This document shows positions 42,456 to 50,423 of a DNA stretch of 64,000 nucleotides, piece by piece. The translations under genes were made by a program, and so were the position numbers. The stretch lies in NCBI GenBank assembly GCA_958477305.1, contig CAUEFI010000006.1, positions 1 to 64,000 on the forward strand, read 5' to 3'. The DNA is from HGM12998 sp900756495 (GTDB lineage Bacteria > Bacillota > Clostridia > Oscillospirales > Oscillospiraceae). Numbering within the stretch: position 1 is the stretch's first letter; the number at the start of each line of letters is the position of its first letter. The notes under the pieces were generated by a model, which did not search any database, was not told the DNA's origin, and worked only from the letters and a program-made list of their open reading frames with translations.

Positions 42456-43874
42456 ATGTCTTTACAGCGCGATTTGGCCTGGCAGAATGTCAACCTTCTC
42501 TATCAATCCAGCGTATCCCACCGGTTTGCCCGCTATGCGCTGGGCCTCAAGTATGAGATGCTGCCCGAGGATGTGGTGCATCAGGCAAAGCGGTGCCTGC
42601 TGGACGCCCTGGGCTGTGCCATTGGCGCCTATGACGCCCCCGGCCGTCCCATATGTGAGGAGTACATCGCCGAACTGGGAGGCAGTGAACAGGCCACCCT
42701 GTTTGGCACCGGCAAGAAGAGCACCTTGCTCAACGCTACGCTGCTCAACAGCTTCCTGGTCCGCTTTCTGGACTTTAACGACTGCGGCGGAGGCGCACAT
42801 AACAGTGACTCGATTCCCTCCATTCTCGCTATGGCAGAGTACATGAAGTCCTGCGGCAAAGACCTGCTGACCTCTATTGTGGTCTCCTATGAATTGGGAG
42901 CCCGGGTACAGGAGTCCACTGGAAAGGGCTGGGGCGAGTCTCTGGGCGCCAAGGGCTGGACGCCGGATTTTCGGGGCGGCCTCAATGTTCCGCCCTCTCT
43001 GGGCCGGCTGATGGGCCTCACAGAGGACCAGATAGCCAACGCCATCGGCATCTGTGCCTCCCACAGTCTGCCCCTGGGTGTTCTGGACACCAACAACGAG
43101 GAAAACACCATGTCCAAAAACCTGCGCTTCGGCTTTGTGGCCTACAGCGCGGTGATGGCCTGTCAAATGGCGGCCAAGGGCTTTACCGGTCCTGAGCGTG
43201 TGGTAGAGGGAGAAAACGGCATTGGCCAAGTGGTGCTCCAGGGCAATATGAATGTGGACCGCATGACCGACTTCAGCGGCTGGAGGATCCTCCAGTGCCG
43301 TCACAAATATCTGCCGGCCAACATCAGCTCTATCGCCCACATTCTGGCTACGCTTTCTATTGTCAATGAAAACAGCCTCAAGCCCGAGGACATCAAATCG
43401 GTGAAGATCCGGGCCGGTCTCAAGGAATCCCAACATACCACTTATTTCTCCAAAAAGTATCCCCGCAACGCCGAGAGCGCGGACCATAGCGCCTTTTATG
43501 CCAACGCCATCGCCATCAAAGAGGGCCACTACGGACCTGAGTCCTTTGATCCGGCCAAGTTTACCGACCCTGTGGTGCTGGATCTCATTGAGAAAATTAC
43601 CGTAGAACCCGATCCCACGATTCCTGAGCGGGGCCGCGCGGGTGAGTCTACCATCACCACTGTGGACGGCCGGGTCTTCCAGAAGCGCATCGACGTACCT
43701 CACGGCTTCGGTGACGACCCCCTCACCGATCAGGAGCTGGAGGAAAAGTTCACCAAGTTGGCCGCCCCCTACATGGGAGCAGCACAAATCCGCAGCATCA
43801 TCGATTCCGTCTGGAGCATCGACCAGATGGACGACGTCGGCGCGCTGACAGCCTTGATGGCCTTCGGCCGGTAA
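42456..43874 (+). CDS. MmgE/PrpD-family dehydratase or decarboxylase
   Basis: 472 residues of the family containing 2-methylcitrate dehydratase (PrpD) and cis-aconitate decarboxylase. Typical blocks are HQAKRCLLDALGCAIGA near the N-terminus, FNDCGGGAHNSDSIPSILA (aligned with the family's D-x-x-x-GHP-D region but differing in detail) and HKYLPANISSIAH later. The start follows AAAAGGAGCGG. It is the first gene of a four-gene operon with a flavoprotein reductase-like protein and aconitase-type subunits, all pointing to a di- or tricarboxylic acid substrate. No methylcitrate synthase or lyase is adjacent, so classical methylcitrate-cycle function is unlikely. Confidence 0.83.
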   Translation: MSLQRDLAWQNVNLLYQSSVSHRFARYALGLKYEMLPEDVVHQAKRCLLDALGCAIGAYDAPGRPICEEYIAELGGSEQATLFGTGKKSTLLNATLLNSFLVRFLDFNDCGGGAHNSDSIPSILAMAEYMKSCGKDLLTSIVVSYELGARVQESTGKGWGESLGAKGWTPDFRGGLNVPPSLGRLMGLTEDQIANAIGICASHSLPLGVLDTNNEENTMSKNLRFGFVAYSAVMACQMAAKGFTGPERVVEGENGIGQVVLQGNMNVDRMTDFSGWRILQCRHKYLPANISSIAHILATLSIVNENSLKPEDIKSVKIRAGLKESQHTTYFSKKYPRNAESADHSAFYANAIAIKEGHYGPESFDPAKFTDPVVLDLIEKITVEPDPTIPERGRAGESTITTVDGRVFQKRIDVPHGFGDDPLTDQELEEKFTKLAAPYMGAAQIRSIIDSVWSIDQMDDVGALTALMAFGR

Positions 43875-43894
43875 GCGGGAAAGGAGCCAACCAT

Positions 43895-45481
43895 ATGTCT
43901 GAACAGATTCACTGGACGGAAGAGGCCGACGTTGTCGTCGTCGGCTATGGCGGCGCGGGCGCGGTCACCGCAATCGCCGCCCACGATGCGGGGGCTGAAG
44001 TCCTGATCCTGGAGAAGGAGCTTCAGGACACCCCCACCAGTACCAACCACACGCCCAGCACCCGTATGAGCGGCGGCGGCATTCTGGTTCCGGAGGACAC
44101 GGAAAAGGCCATTGAGTACTTCACAAATCTGCGCCGCATTGCCAACGAGAGCGTAGATGAGGAGGAGGCCGCCATGATCCGCACGCTGTGCGAACAGATG
44201 GGCACCAATATCCAGTGGCTCAACTCCATCGGCGCCACGGTGGGCGGCGTGGAGAGCATGAGCCCCTCCTTCGCCCATATGGACATGCTCCATGCACATA
44301 TGCCCGGCACTGACGCCGTTGGGATCTACGACAGCGACTTCCCCGAGCTGCCCGGCTCCGAGGCTATCTGCGTCTTTTGGGTCAAGGCAAACAACGGAAA
44401 CCGGGGCGGCGCAGCGCTGTTCAGCGCTCTGACCGGAGCTGTGGAGCAGCGCGGTATTCCCGTGCACTGGGGCTCTGCCGCCCAACACCTGATCTATGAG
44501 GACGGCGAGGTCCGGGGCGTCCGAGGCGTCCGCGACGGCAAGCCCTTTGCCGCCAAGGCCAGGAGGGGCGTGGTGCTGACCTGCGGCGGCTTTGAGTACA
44601 ATGAGCGGATGAAGCGCAACTATCTCCGCCCGCTGCCCATCGAGTTTTACGGCAACCCGGGCAATACCGGCGAGGGTATCCTGATGGCTCAGGAGCTGGG
44701 CGCCGATCTGTGGCACATGAACTGCATCTCCTACCGGGTCACCATGAAGTTCCCCGGCCACTGCATGGCCTTTGGCACCCAGCACCACACGCAGGCCAGC
44801 ATTTTTATTGATCAGCGCGGCAACCGCTTCTCCAACGAGCGCTTCAAACTCCACGCCTTTGGCTATGAGCTTGCCAATTTCGACTGCTATGCCACCTGTT
44901 ATCCCAGGATCCCCGCCTTCTGGATTTTTGATGAAAAGCGCCGCAAGCTTGGCCCCATTGCCAGCAAGCACGGGGCCTGCAACCCACCCAAGGGCATCAA
45001 AGGGCCCATCCACTATATCTGGAGCGAGGATAACCTGGAGGAAATTGAGAAGGGCTGGATTATGAAGGCCGATACCCTGGAGGAGCTGGGCGAAATGCTC
45101 AAGGCCGACCCTGATACCCACAATCTCTTCGATGTGTCCAACTTCCTGCGCACGGTGGAGCGCTACAACGGCTTCTGTAAAAAGGGTGAGGACGAGGACT
45201 TCCACCGCCCCAAAAACGGCCTGGATCCCATCAACGAAGGTCCCTTCTACGCCGTCAAGCTCTGGCCCGGCGGTCCCAACACACAGGGCGGCCCCCGGAA
45301 AAACATCCAGTGTCAGGTTATCCGGCCTGACGAGACGCCCATCAGGCGTCTTTACGCCTGCGGCGAGATGGGCTCCTTCTTCGGAATGCTGTACAATGGC
45401 GGCGGCAACCTGGCAGAGTGTATCGCCATGGGCCGTGTAGCCGGCAAGAATGCGGCGGAAGAGCCCGCTTGGGAGTCATAG
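43895..45481 (+). CDS. FAD-dependent fumarate-reductase-like oxidoreductase
   Basis: 528 residues, cytosolic with no signal peptide. The FAD-binding motif VVVVGYGGAGAVTAIAAHDA leads, and the family C-terminal segment LYACGEMGSFFGMLYNGGGN closes the FAD site. The body resembles soluble members of the fumarate reductase/succinate dehydrogenase/3-ketosteroid dehydrogenase flavoproteins, including tricarballylate dehydrogenase-like proteins. Such enzymes reduce or form C=C bonds next to carboxylates. It lies 20 bases after the PrpD-like gene and two bases before the LeuC-like gene. An unsaturated tricarboxylate such as aconitate is a plausible substrate by inference; the electron donor is unknown. 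Confidence 0.82.
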   Translation: MSEQIHWTEEADVVVVGYGGAGAVTAIAAHDAGAEVLILEKELQDTPTSTNHTPSTRMSGGGILVPEDTEKAIEYFTNLRRIANESVDEEEAAMIRTLCEQMGTNIQWLNSIGATVGGVESMSPSFAHMDMLHAHMPGTDAVGIYDSDFPELPGSEAICVFWVKANNGNRGGAALFSALTGAVEQRGIPVHWGSAAQHLIYEDGEVRGVRGVRDGKPFAAKARRGVVLTCGGFEYNERMKRNYLRPLPIEFYGNPGNTGEGILMAQELGADLWHMNCISYRVTMKFPGHCMAFGTQHHTQASIFIDQRGNRFSNERFKLHAFGYELANFDCYATCYPRIPAFWIFDEKRRKLGPIASKHGACNPPKGIKGPIHYIWSEDNLEEIEKGWIMKADTLEELGEMLKADPDTHNLFDVSNFLRTVERYNGFCKKGEDEDFHRPKNGLDPINEGPFYAVKLWPGGPNTQGGPRKNIQCQVIRPDETPIRRLYACGEMGSFFGMLYNGGGNLAECIAMGRVAGKNAAEEPAWES

Positions 45482-45483
45482 CA

Positions 45484-46752
45484 ATGGGAAAGACGATTGC
45501 GGAGAAGGTCTTCTCCCGGACCTCCGGGCGAGACGTCAAGGCCGGTGATATCGTCACCGCAAAAGTAGATCTCCACTATAATTTGGAGACCGGTATCGCC
45601 GATATCCACAAGCGGCTGATCAAGGCCGGGCTTCCCGACGGGCTGCCCAGGGTGGCAGATCCAGATCGGCTGGCCGTTATGATAGGCGATCACCAGGGCT
45701 GCGCGGCTAAGCCCAGCGATGCGGCTGCCTATAAGCTCTCCCGTGAACTGGCCAAGCGGTATGGCATTGAAAAGGTCTATGATATCAATACCGGTGTGGC
45801 CCATGCGGCCGTCACCCAAGAGGGACTGGTGCGTCCCGGCATGCTGGTGTGCGCCAAGGATTCCCACACCACTACAGCCGGAGGCGTCAACGCCCTGGGG
45901 ATTCCGGTCAGCGAGATTGAGACGGCCTGGATCTACGCCACCGGCTCGCTCTGGTTCAAAATACCCGAGAGCATCAAAATCGTCTGCCATGGAACACTGC
46001 CCAAGGGGGTCGTCTCCAAAGATGTGTTTTTGGCCGTCATTGGGAAGTACTCCCCCTCCATGGGACAGTACAAATCTGTGGAGTGGACGGGAGAGCTCAT
46101 TGCACAGATGGGGATGGACGGCAGGTTTACCCTGTCTTGTCACTCCATCGAGCTGGGCGCCAAGTGCGCCCCTTTTCCCGCCGATCAGACCTGCCTGGAT
46201 TACGTCGCTGCTACGCCCCACGGCGGCGACCCCTTCTTCCCCACCGCGCCTGATGAGGACGCCGTATATGCCGGGGTGTATGAAGAGGACTTTTCCGATC
46301 TGGAGCCTCAGGTGGCCCTTCCCCACGGCTTCGATGTGGTAAAGCCGGTATCAGCTGTGGCGGGAATAGAGATCCAGCAGTGTAATCTGGGCTCCTGTGC
46401 CAACGGCCGCTATGACGACCTCGCTATCTTCGCCCAAATTGTCAAGGGACATCAGGTCAAATGCCGGACCATCTTCTCTCCCGCCACCTATAAAATCTAT
46501 GCCCGCGCCGCCCGGGACGGAATTCTGGCCACGCTGGCCGAGGCCGGAGTTATGATACAGGCCCCCAGCTGCCTGAACTGCGGCGGCAGAGGTTCCTGCA
46601 TCGCTGACGGCGAGGTGGCCATGGGGGCTACCACCCGCAATTTCCTGGGCCGGTATGGCGCCCCCAAATCGGACATCTACTTGGCCTCCCCCGCCACCTT
46701 GGCCGCCTCGGCCATCCGGGGGAAGATCACCGATCCGAGAGAATTTCTTTAA
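45484..46752 (+). CDS. Aconitase-superfamily large subunit (LeuC-like)
   Basis: 422 residues of the 3-isopropylmalate / homoaconitate / dimethylmaleate dehydratase large-subunit type. CAKDSHTTTAGGVNALG (substrate loop), the first cluster cysteine in IQQCNLGSCANGRYDDL and two further ones in PSCLNCGGRGSC are visible. The last segment differs from the usual PGCxxCxG form. The start at 45484 is close to the stop of the flavoprotein gene (two-base gap). The small subunit follows 12 bases later. As a pair they would isomerise or hydrate a citrate-like or citraconate-like acid. Leucine synthesis is unlikely because the leuA/leuB neighbours are missing. Confidence 0.83.
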   Translation: MGKTIAEKVFSRTSGRDVKAGDIVTAKVDLHYNLETGIADIHKRLIKAGLPDGLPRVADPDRLAVMIGDHQGCAAKPSDAAAYKLSRELAKRYGIEKVYDINTGVAHAAVTQEGLVRPGMLVCAKDSHTTTAGGVNALGIPVSEIETAWIYATGSLWFKIPESIKIVCHGTLPKGVVSKDVFLAVIGKYSPSMGQYKSVEWTGELIAQMGMDGRFTLSCHSIELGAKCAPFPADQTCLDYVAATPHGGDPFFPTAPDEDAVYAGVYEEDFSDLEPQVALPHGFDVVKPVSAVAGIEIQQCNLGSCANGRYDDLAIFAQIVKGHQVKCRTIFSPATYKIYARAARDGILATLAEAGVMIQAPSCLNCGGRGSCIADGEVAMGATTRNFLGRYGAPKSDIYLASPATLAASAIRGKITDPREFL

Positions 46753-46764
46753 GGGGGGAGCACT

Positions 46765-47268
46765 GTGTCCACATCAACCGTCATCCGGGGCAAGGTCTGG
46801 AAATTTGGAGATAACGTCAGCACCACCGACATTACGCCGGGCGAAATGTTCATGAGCACCGCCTTTGAACCCCGGGACATCGCCTTTGCCGCCCTGCGGC
46901 CCGACTGGAGAGCGCAGGTCAGGCCCGGCGACTGCATTGTGGCCGGCAAAAACTTTGGCTTTGGCTCCCACAGAGCTATGGCCAACGAGGTCATGAAGGA
47001 CTTGGGCGTAAGCTGCATCGTGGCCGATTCCATTGCCAGAATTTACTTCCGCAATGCAATTGCGGCTGGCTGTGTCGCCATCTCCTGCCCCGGCGTCAGC
47101 CGGCTCTTCCGGGAAGGGGATGAACTGGAGCTGAACATTCTTACCGGCGAGGTCAGGAATGCGACTACAGGTGAGAGCCTCCAGGGCCAGGCCTATCCGC
47201 CGGAGTTGCTGGAGATCCTGGAAAACGGCGGTATGATCCCCGCCATTGTCTCCCGCTTCAGCAAATAG
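46765..47268 (+). CDS. Aconitase-superfamily small subunit (LeuD-like)
   Basis: 167 residues, start GTG at 46765 with AAGGGGGGAG upstream. The swivel-domain signatures DNVSTTDITPGEMF, then GKNFGFGSHRAMANEVMKDLG, and FRNAIAAGCVAIS are present. The substrate-specificity loop after GFGSHR is AMANEV, differing from canonical LeuD. It forms the heterodimer with the preceding gene. It is the last gene of the operon, followed by a strong terminator at 47320. Confidence 0.86.
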   Translation: MSTSTVIRGKVWKFGDNVSTTDITPGEMFMSTAFEPRDIAFAALRPDWRAQVRPGDCIVAGKNFGFGSHRAMANEVMKDLGVSCIVADSIARIYFRNAIAAGCVAISCPGVSRLFREGDELELNILTGEVRNATTGESLQGQAYPPELLEILENGGMIPAIVSRFSK

Positions 47269-47319
47269 CCCTTGTCGTTTCCGGCCCTTCTGGCCGTGTT
47301 GCGAAACCAAAACCTCAAG

Positions 47320-47370
47320 AGGCGGCAGCCCCCTTGGTGCAATTTCACCGAGGGGGCTGCCGCCTTTTGG
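47320..47370 (+). terminator. Terminator ending the carboxylate operon
   Basis: Perfect 15-base arms (47320-47334, 47351-47365) with an inner GGTG/CACC stem and a TTTT tail. Confidence 0.85.
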
Positions 47371-47453
47371 CCATCCGTGCCGGCAAGGCGGTCTCACCCC
47401 TTGTCTTTGAAGCACCCCGCTGATAAAATAGGACTGCAAAGGTGGTGATCTCC

Positions 47454-48011
47454 CTGCGATTGTTTATCGCCATTTCCCTGCCCGAATCCTGGACGGCCGC
47501 GCTCCACAGCGCTTCAGCGGTCTTGCGGAAGCACAGCCTGCACGGCTCCTTTACCAGGCGGGAGAACTTTCATCTCACCCTGGCCTTTCTGGGAAATCTG
47601 GCCTCGCCCGCCCCTGTTCAGAAGGCGATGTCAGCCGTTGAAGCAGCCCCTTTCATCCTGCGTGCCACTGCGCCCGGGCGCTTCTGCCGGCCGGACGGGG
47701 ACGTCTGGTGGGTCGGCATTGCCCCCTGTCCCGGCCTGAGCGCACTGCAGCGGGAGCTCTGCATCCGGCTCCGGGCTGCCGGTCTCTCCGTGGAAGAGCG
47801 TCCGTTCATTCCCCATCTGACGCTGGGCCGGCGGGTCACTGTGCAGGACAGTTTTTCTCCCCGGCTGCTGGAAAGCGTCCTTCCCTCCCTGGAGGTGCCG
47901 GTAGACTCCTTCTCCCTGATGCAGTCTGAACAGCGCGGAGGTATTCTGCGCTATACCCCCATATACCGGCGGTCTCTTGGAGTCTCCTCTCTGTCCCGCC
48001 GTCTGCCGTAA
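47454..48011 (+). CDS. 2'-5' RNA ligase / cyclic phosphodiesterase (2H family, ThpR-like)
   Basis: About 185 residues. The two HxTx motifs of the 2H fold are FHLTLAFLG and IPHLTLGR. The start is ambiguous and non-ATG: GTG at 47442, CTG at 47454 or TTG at 47460. The sequence AAAGGTGGTGATC just before CTG is a near-perfect anti-Shine-Dalgarno complement, and CTG gives the family's usual opening (R-L-F-I-A-I after the first residue), so I place the start there. Family members cleave 2',3'-cyclic phosphates in RNA ends; the cellular substrate is not known. Confidence 0.82.
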   Translation: MRLFIAISLPESWTAALHSASAVLRKHSLHGSFTRRENFHLTLAFLGNLASPAPVQKAMSAVEAAPFILRATAPGRFCRPDGDVWWVGIAPCPGLSALQRELCIRLRAAGLSVEERPFIPHLTLGRRVTVQDSFSPRLLESVLPSLEVPVDSFSLMQSEQRGGILRYTPIYRRSLGVSSLSRRLP

Positions 48012-48017
48012 AGAAGA

Positions 48018-48052
48018 CGAGCCCCGCCTGACTCTTGGTCAGGCGGGGCTCG
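48018..48052. terminator. Bidirectional terminator between 2H gene and sleB
   Basis: Perfect arms of 15 bases (48018-48032, 48038-48052) with loop TCTTG between convergent genes. The T-tails are modest on both sides. Confidence 0.7.
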
Positions 48053-48058
48053 TCCATT

Positions 48059-48757
48059 TCAAGAACAAAAACGGTGTTTCCCAATGACTTTGATGAGGGG
48101 ACGGCTCCAGATCCACGCGCTGGTGGCGGTATCTGGGTTGAAGTAGTAGATTGCCCCCCCGCTGGGGTCCGACCCGTTCAGCGCCTCCCGGGCGGCCCGA
48201 TACGCGGAGTCGGCCACCGGCTCATGAAACTGCCCGTCTACCATGCAGGTAAAAGCCCCAGGCTGATAGACCACTCCGGCAATGGTATTGGGGAAAGAGG
48301 GATGCTCCACCCTGTTGAGAATAACGGCTCCAACCGCCACCTGACCGCTGTAGGGTTCTCCCCGCGCCTCCGCCGAGATAACCCTGGCCAGCAGATCCAC
48401 GCTCCCCTGCTGGGCGGCAGAGGTGCTGCCCGATGTGACCGTCATGCCCAGCGCCTGCATCGTGGCGCGCCCCACTATGCCGTCGGCGGTAAGGCCGTTT
48501 TTTCTCTGAAAATATTTTACAGCTTCCACCGTCTTGCTGCCAAAAATGCCGTCTACTTCCCCATCGTAATAGCCCCATCTCTTCAGCTTGGTCTGGATGG
48601 TGCGCACCTCCTCGCCGGTGGAGCCCCGGCGGTAGGTAGCCGCCTGAGCGGTCTGGGTCAGTGTAATCACTACAATATTTACAGCAAACAGGAGCGCCAG
48701 GGCCCCCAAGAGCCTTTTTCTGTCACACCGCAAGATCGCTCGCCTCCGCAAACTCAA
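48059..48757 (-). CDS. sleB: Spore cortex-lytic enzyme SleB (cell-wall hydrolase)
   Basis: 232 residues. N-terminal signal anchor, a peptidoglycan-binding repeat (GEEVRTIQTKLKRWGYYDG then DGIFGSKTVEAVKYFQRKNG), then the hydrolase-2 domain LLARVISAEARGEPYSGQVA followed by VGAVILNRVEHPSFP, which contains the catalytic Glu. SleB degrades spore cortex peptidoglycan at germination. No ypeB gene follows. A sigma-G-like promoter lies at 48765-48794 on the same strand. Confidence 0.9.
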   Translation of the reverse strand: MSLRRRAILRCDRKRLLGALALLFAVNIVVITLTQTAQAATYRRGSTGEEVRTIQTKLKRWGYYDGEVDGIFGSKTVEAVKYFQRKNGLTADGIVGRATMQALGMTVTSGSTSAAQQGSVDLLARVISAEARGEPYSGQVAVGAVILNRVEHPSFPNTIAGVVYQPGAFTCMVDGQFHEPVADSAYRAAREALNGSDPSGGAIYYFNPDTATSAWIWSRPLIKVIGKHRFCS

Positions 48758-48764
48758 GTTGCTT

Positions 48765-48794
48765 TAGTTTACGGGAAAGAGGCGTGCAATATGC
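48765..48794 (-). promoter_or_regulatory. Candidate sigma-G promoter for sleB
   Basis: On the minus strand GCATA (48794-48790) and TAAACTA (48771-48765) are 18 bases apart; the second element departs from the consensus at two positions. Confidence 0.4.
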
Positions 48795-48870
48795 AGCCGC
48801 AGGGCACGGGGAATAATGGAAGTCCAAATGGCGCATACTGGTAGAAACAACCGTGAAAGGAAGTGCCGCT

Positions 48871-49143
48871 ATGGTAAAGGGCGTAGCCCGGCGGGTCATC
48901 GTGGTCAAATCTCCCGACCCCCGTCTGTTTGAGCAGGCCATTTTTATTGTCAAGGAAGATGCCTTTACAAAAGGCGGCGTCTCTGCTGAACAGGTGCTCC
49001 AGGAGGCTAAGCGGGTGGCTGACGGCTATGTCCGCCGCAACACCGGATTCAGTCAATGGCTGAAGAAGATCCCAGCCCCTGCTTACGTAGCAGCCGGGGC
49101 CCTGGCAGCCACCGCCGCCTGGGCAGCGGCACTGCTGCTCTAA
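48871..49143 (+). CDS. Small membrane-anchored protein of unknown function
   Basis: 90 residues, start at 48871 behind AAAGGAAG. It opens with MVKGVARRVIVVKSPDPRLF, shows a soluble alpha/beta-like stretch and a C-terminal membrane helix (AGALAATAAWAAALLL). Short clostridial proteins with this VKG...RRVI...SPDPxxFEQAIF opening are common but uncharacterised to my knowledge. The TAA overlaps the stop of the convergent GH3 gene by three bases. The gene diverges from sleB, which could hint at shared timing, but this is weak. Confidence 0.7.
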   Translation: MVKGVARRVIVVKSPDPRLFEQAIFIVKEDAFTKGGVSAEQVLQEAKRVADGYVRRNTGFSQWLKKIPAPAYVAAGALAATAAWAAALLL

Positions 49144-50423
49144 GAGGAGAGCTGCATGCGGAAATCGGAAATGGCAGTATTGAGTGCTTCCAGGTCAGGG
49201 GCGTCCACCGGGTCATTGGTAAGGCCATAAGCCATCTTCACAGCGAGAATCCGTGTCACGCTTTCATCCAGGCGCGCCTCGGTAATCCTCCCGTCGGCCA
49301 CAGCAGCCAAAAGAGCCTCCCGTGCTGCCGAAAGGTTGTCCGCTCCGTGGCACACCAACAGTGCGTCGCAGCCGGCTTCCACGGCTAAAACGCAGGCCTC
49401 CCCCATACCATAAGTACCAGAAATAGCGCCCATGGTCAGATCGTCTGTAAAGACTACCCCTTCAAAGCCCATCTCCTCTCGCAGCAGGCCGCTGACCACC
49501 GCCGGGGACAGGGAGGCTGGGCGCTCCGGATCCAGCGCGGTCATCAGAATGTGGGCCACCATGACGGCGGGCGCCGGATCAGAGCGAATCTGCCCCCAAA
49601 ATGATCCCGACAGAACCATGTCAAAGGGAACCAGCTCACTCTGCCAAAGCTCATCCAGCGTCTTATTCACGACGGGGAGCTCCACATGGGAGTCCTCCGA
49701 CGTATCTCCATGGCCGGGGAAGTGTTTCACCACAGGGATCACATTCCCGTTCTCCCGCAGGGCATCGAGCGCGTCGAAAGCCCGCTCTGAAACCCCCTCC
49801 CACTCTGTTCCAAAGGCCCTGTCCCCAATGACGGTATTGTCCGGGTTGGACCAGATATCCAGACAAGGGGCAAAGTCCAGATTAAACCCGAAGGCGGCGC
49901 ACTCCTCCGCCAGGAGGGCGCCGTACGTCCCTGCCTCTCCCGCCTCTCCTGCCGCATAGGCGCTGGGCATCCGCTTTACCTCAGCCGGCATCCGGTCCAC
50001 CCTACCCCCCTCCTGATCCACACAGAGGAAAAGGGGTACATAATCCCCGTTGAGCGCCTTCAGATCATTGGTCAGGCCGGTGAGCTGCGCCGCCCCCTCC
50101 ACATTGCGGCCGAAGAGAATCATACCGCCCACCTGGTAATCCTGAACTGCGACCAGGGCATCGTCCCCTGGGTTCGTCCCTTCTATTCCCGCTATGAGGA
50201 GCTGCCCCACCTTCTGCTCCACTGACATGGCCGACACCTGCTGTGCCACAGGGTCGGGCTCCGGAGCAGGACTGGGTGTCGGGGCCGCCTCCGGGGCAGG
50301 CACAGGGGTGGCCTGTATCTCAGGGGCCGGAGACGTCTCCGGCCCCTCGTTGACTCCGCAGCCGGAGGCTAACAAAAATACAATTAGTAATATTACAGCA
50401 AAAATATGACGTTTTATTATCAA
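49140..50423 (-). CDS. Lipoprotein beta-N-acetylhexosaminidase (GH3, NagZ-like)
   Basis: 427 residues. A lipobox LASGC (Cys about 22) predicts membrane lipoprotein export; a Pro/Ala-rich linker follows. The GH3 core contains the NagZ signature VVKHFPGHGDTSEDSHVELP and the nucleophile region VFTDDLTMGAI. NagZ removes N-acetylglucosamine from muropeptides; an exported lipoprotein form fits Gram-positive wall recycling. The start is TTG at 50423, overlapping the rnr stop as TTGA, with GGGAGAAAGGGG upstream. It is the last gene of the secG-rnr-nagZ run. Confidence 0.9.
   Translation of the reverse strand: MIIKRHIFAVILLIVFLLASGCGVNEGPETSPAPEIQATPVPAPEAAPTPSPAPEPDPVAQQVSAMSVEQKVGQLLIAGIEGTNPGDDALVAVQDYQVGGMILFGRNVEGAAQLTGLTNDLKALNGDYVPLFLCVDQEGGRVDRMPAEVKRMPSAYAAGEAGEAGTYGALLAEECAAFGFNLDFAPCLDIWSNPDNTVIGDRAFGTEWEGVSERAFDALDALRENGNVIPVVKHFPGHGDTSEDSHVELPVVNKTLDELWQSELVPFDMVLSGSFWGQIRSDPAPAVMVAHILMTALDPERPASLSPAVVSGLLREEMGFEGVVFTDDLTMGAISGTYGMGEACVLAVEAGCDALLVCHGADNLSAAREALLAAVADGRITEARLDESVTRILAVKMAYGLTNDPVDAPDLEALNTAISDFRMQLSS

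Noticed and set aside
42456..47268. Classical methylcitrate cycle or leucine operon
   Set aside because: No citrate synthase, methylisocitrate lyase, leuA or leuB nearby, and a fumarate-reductase-like gene does not fit either pathway.
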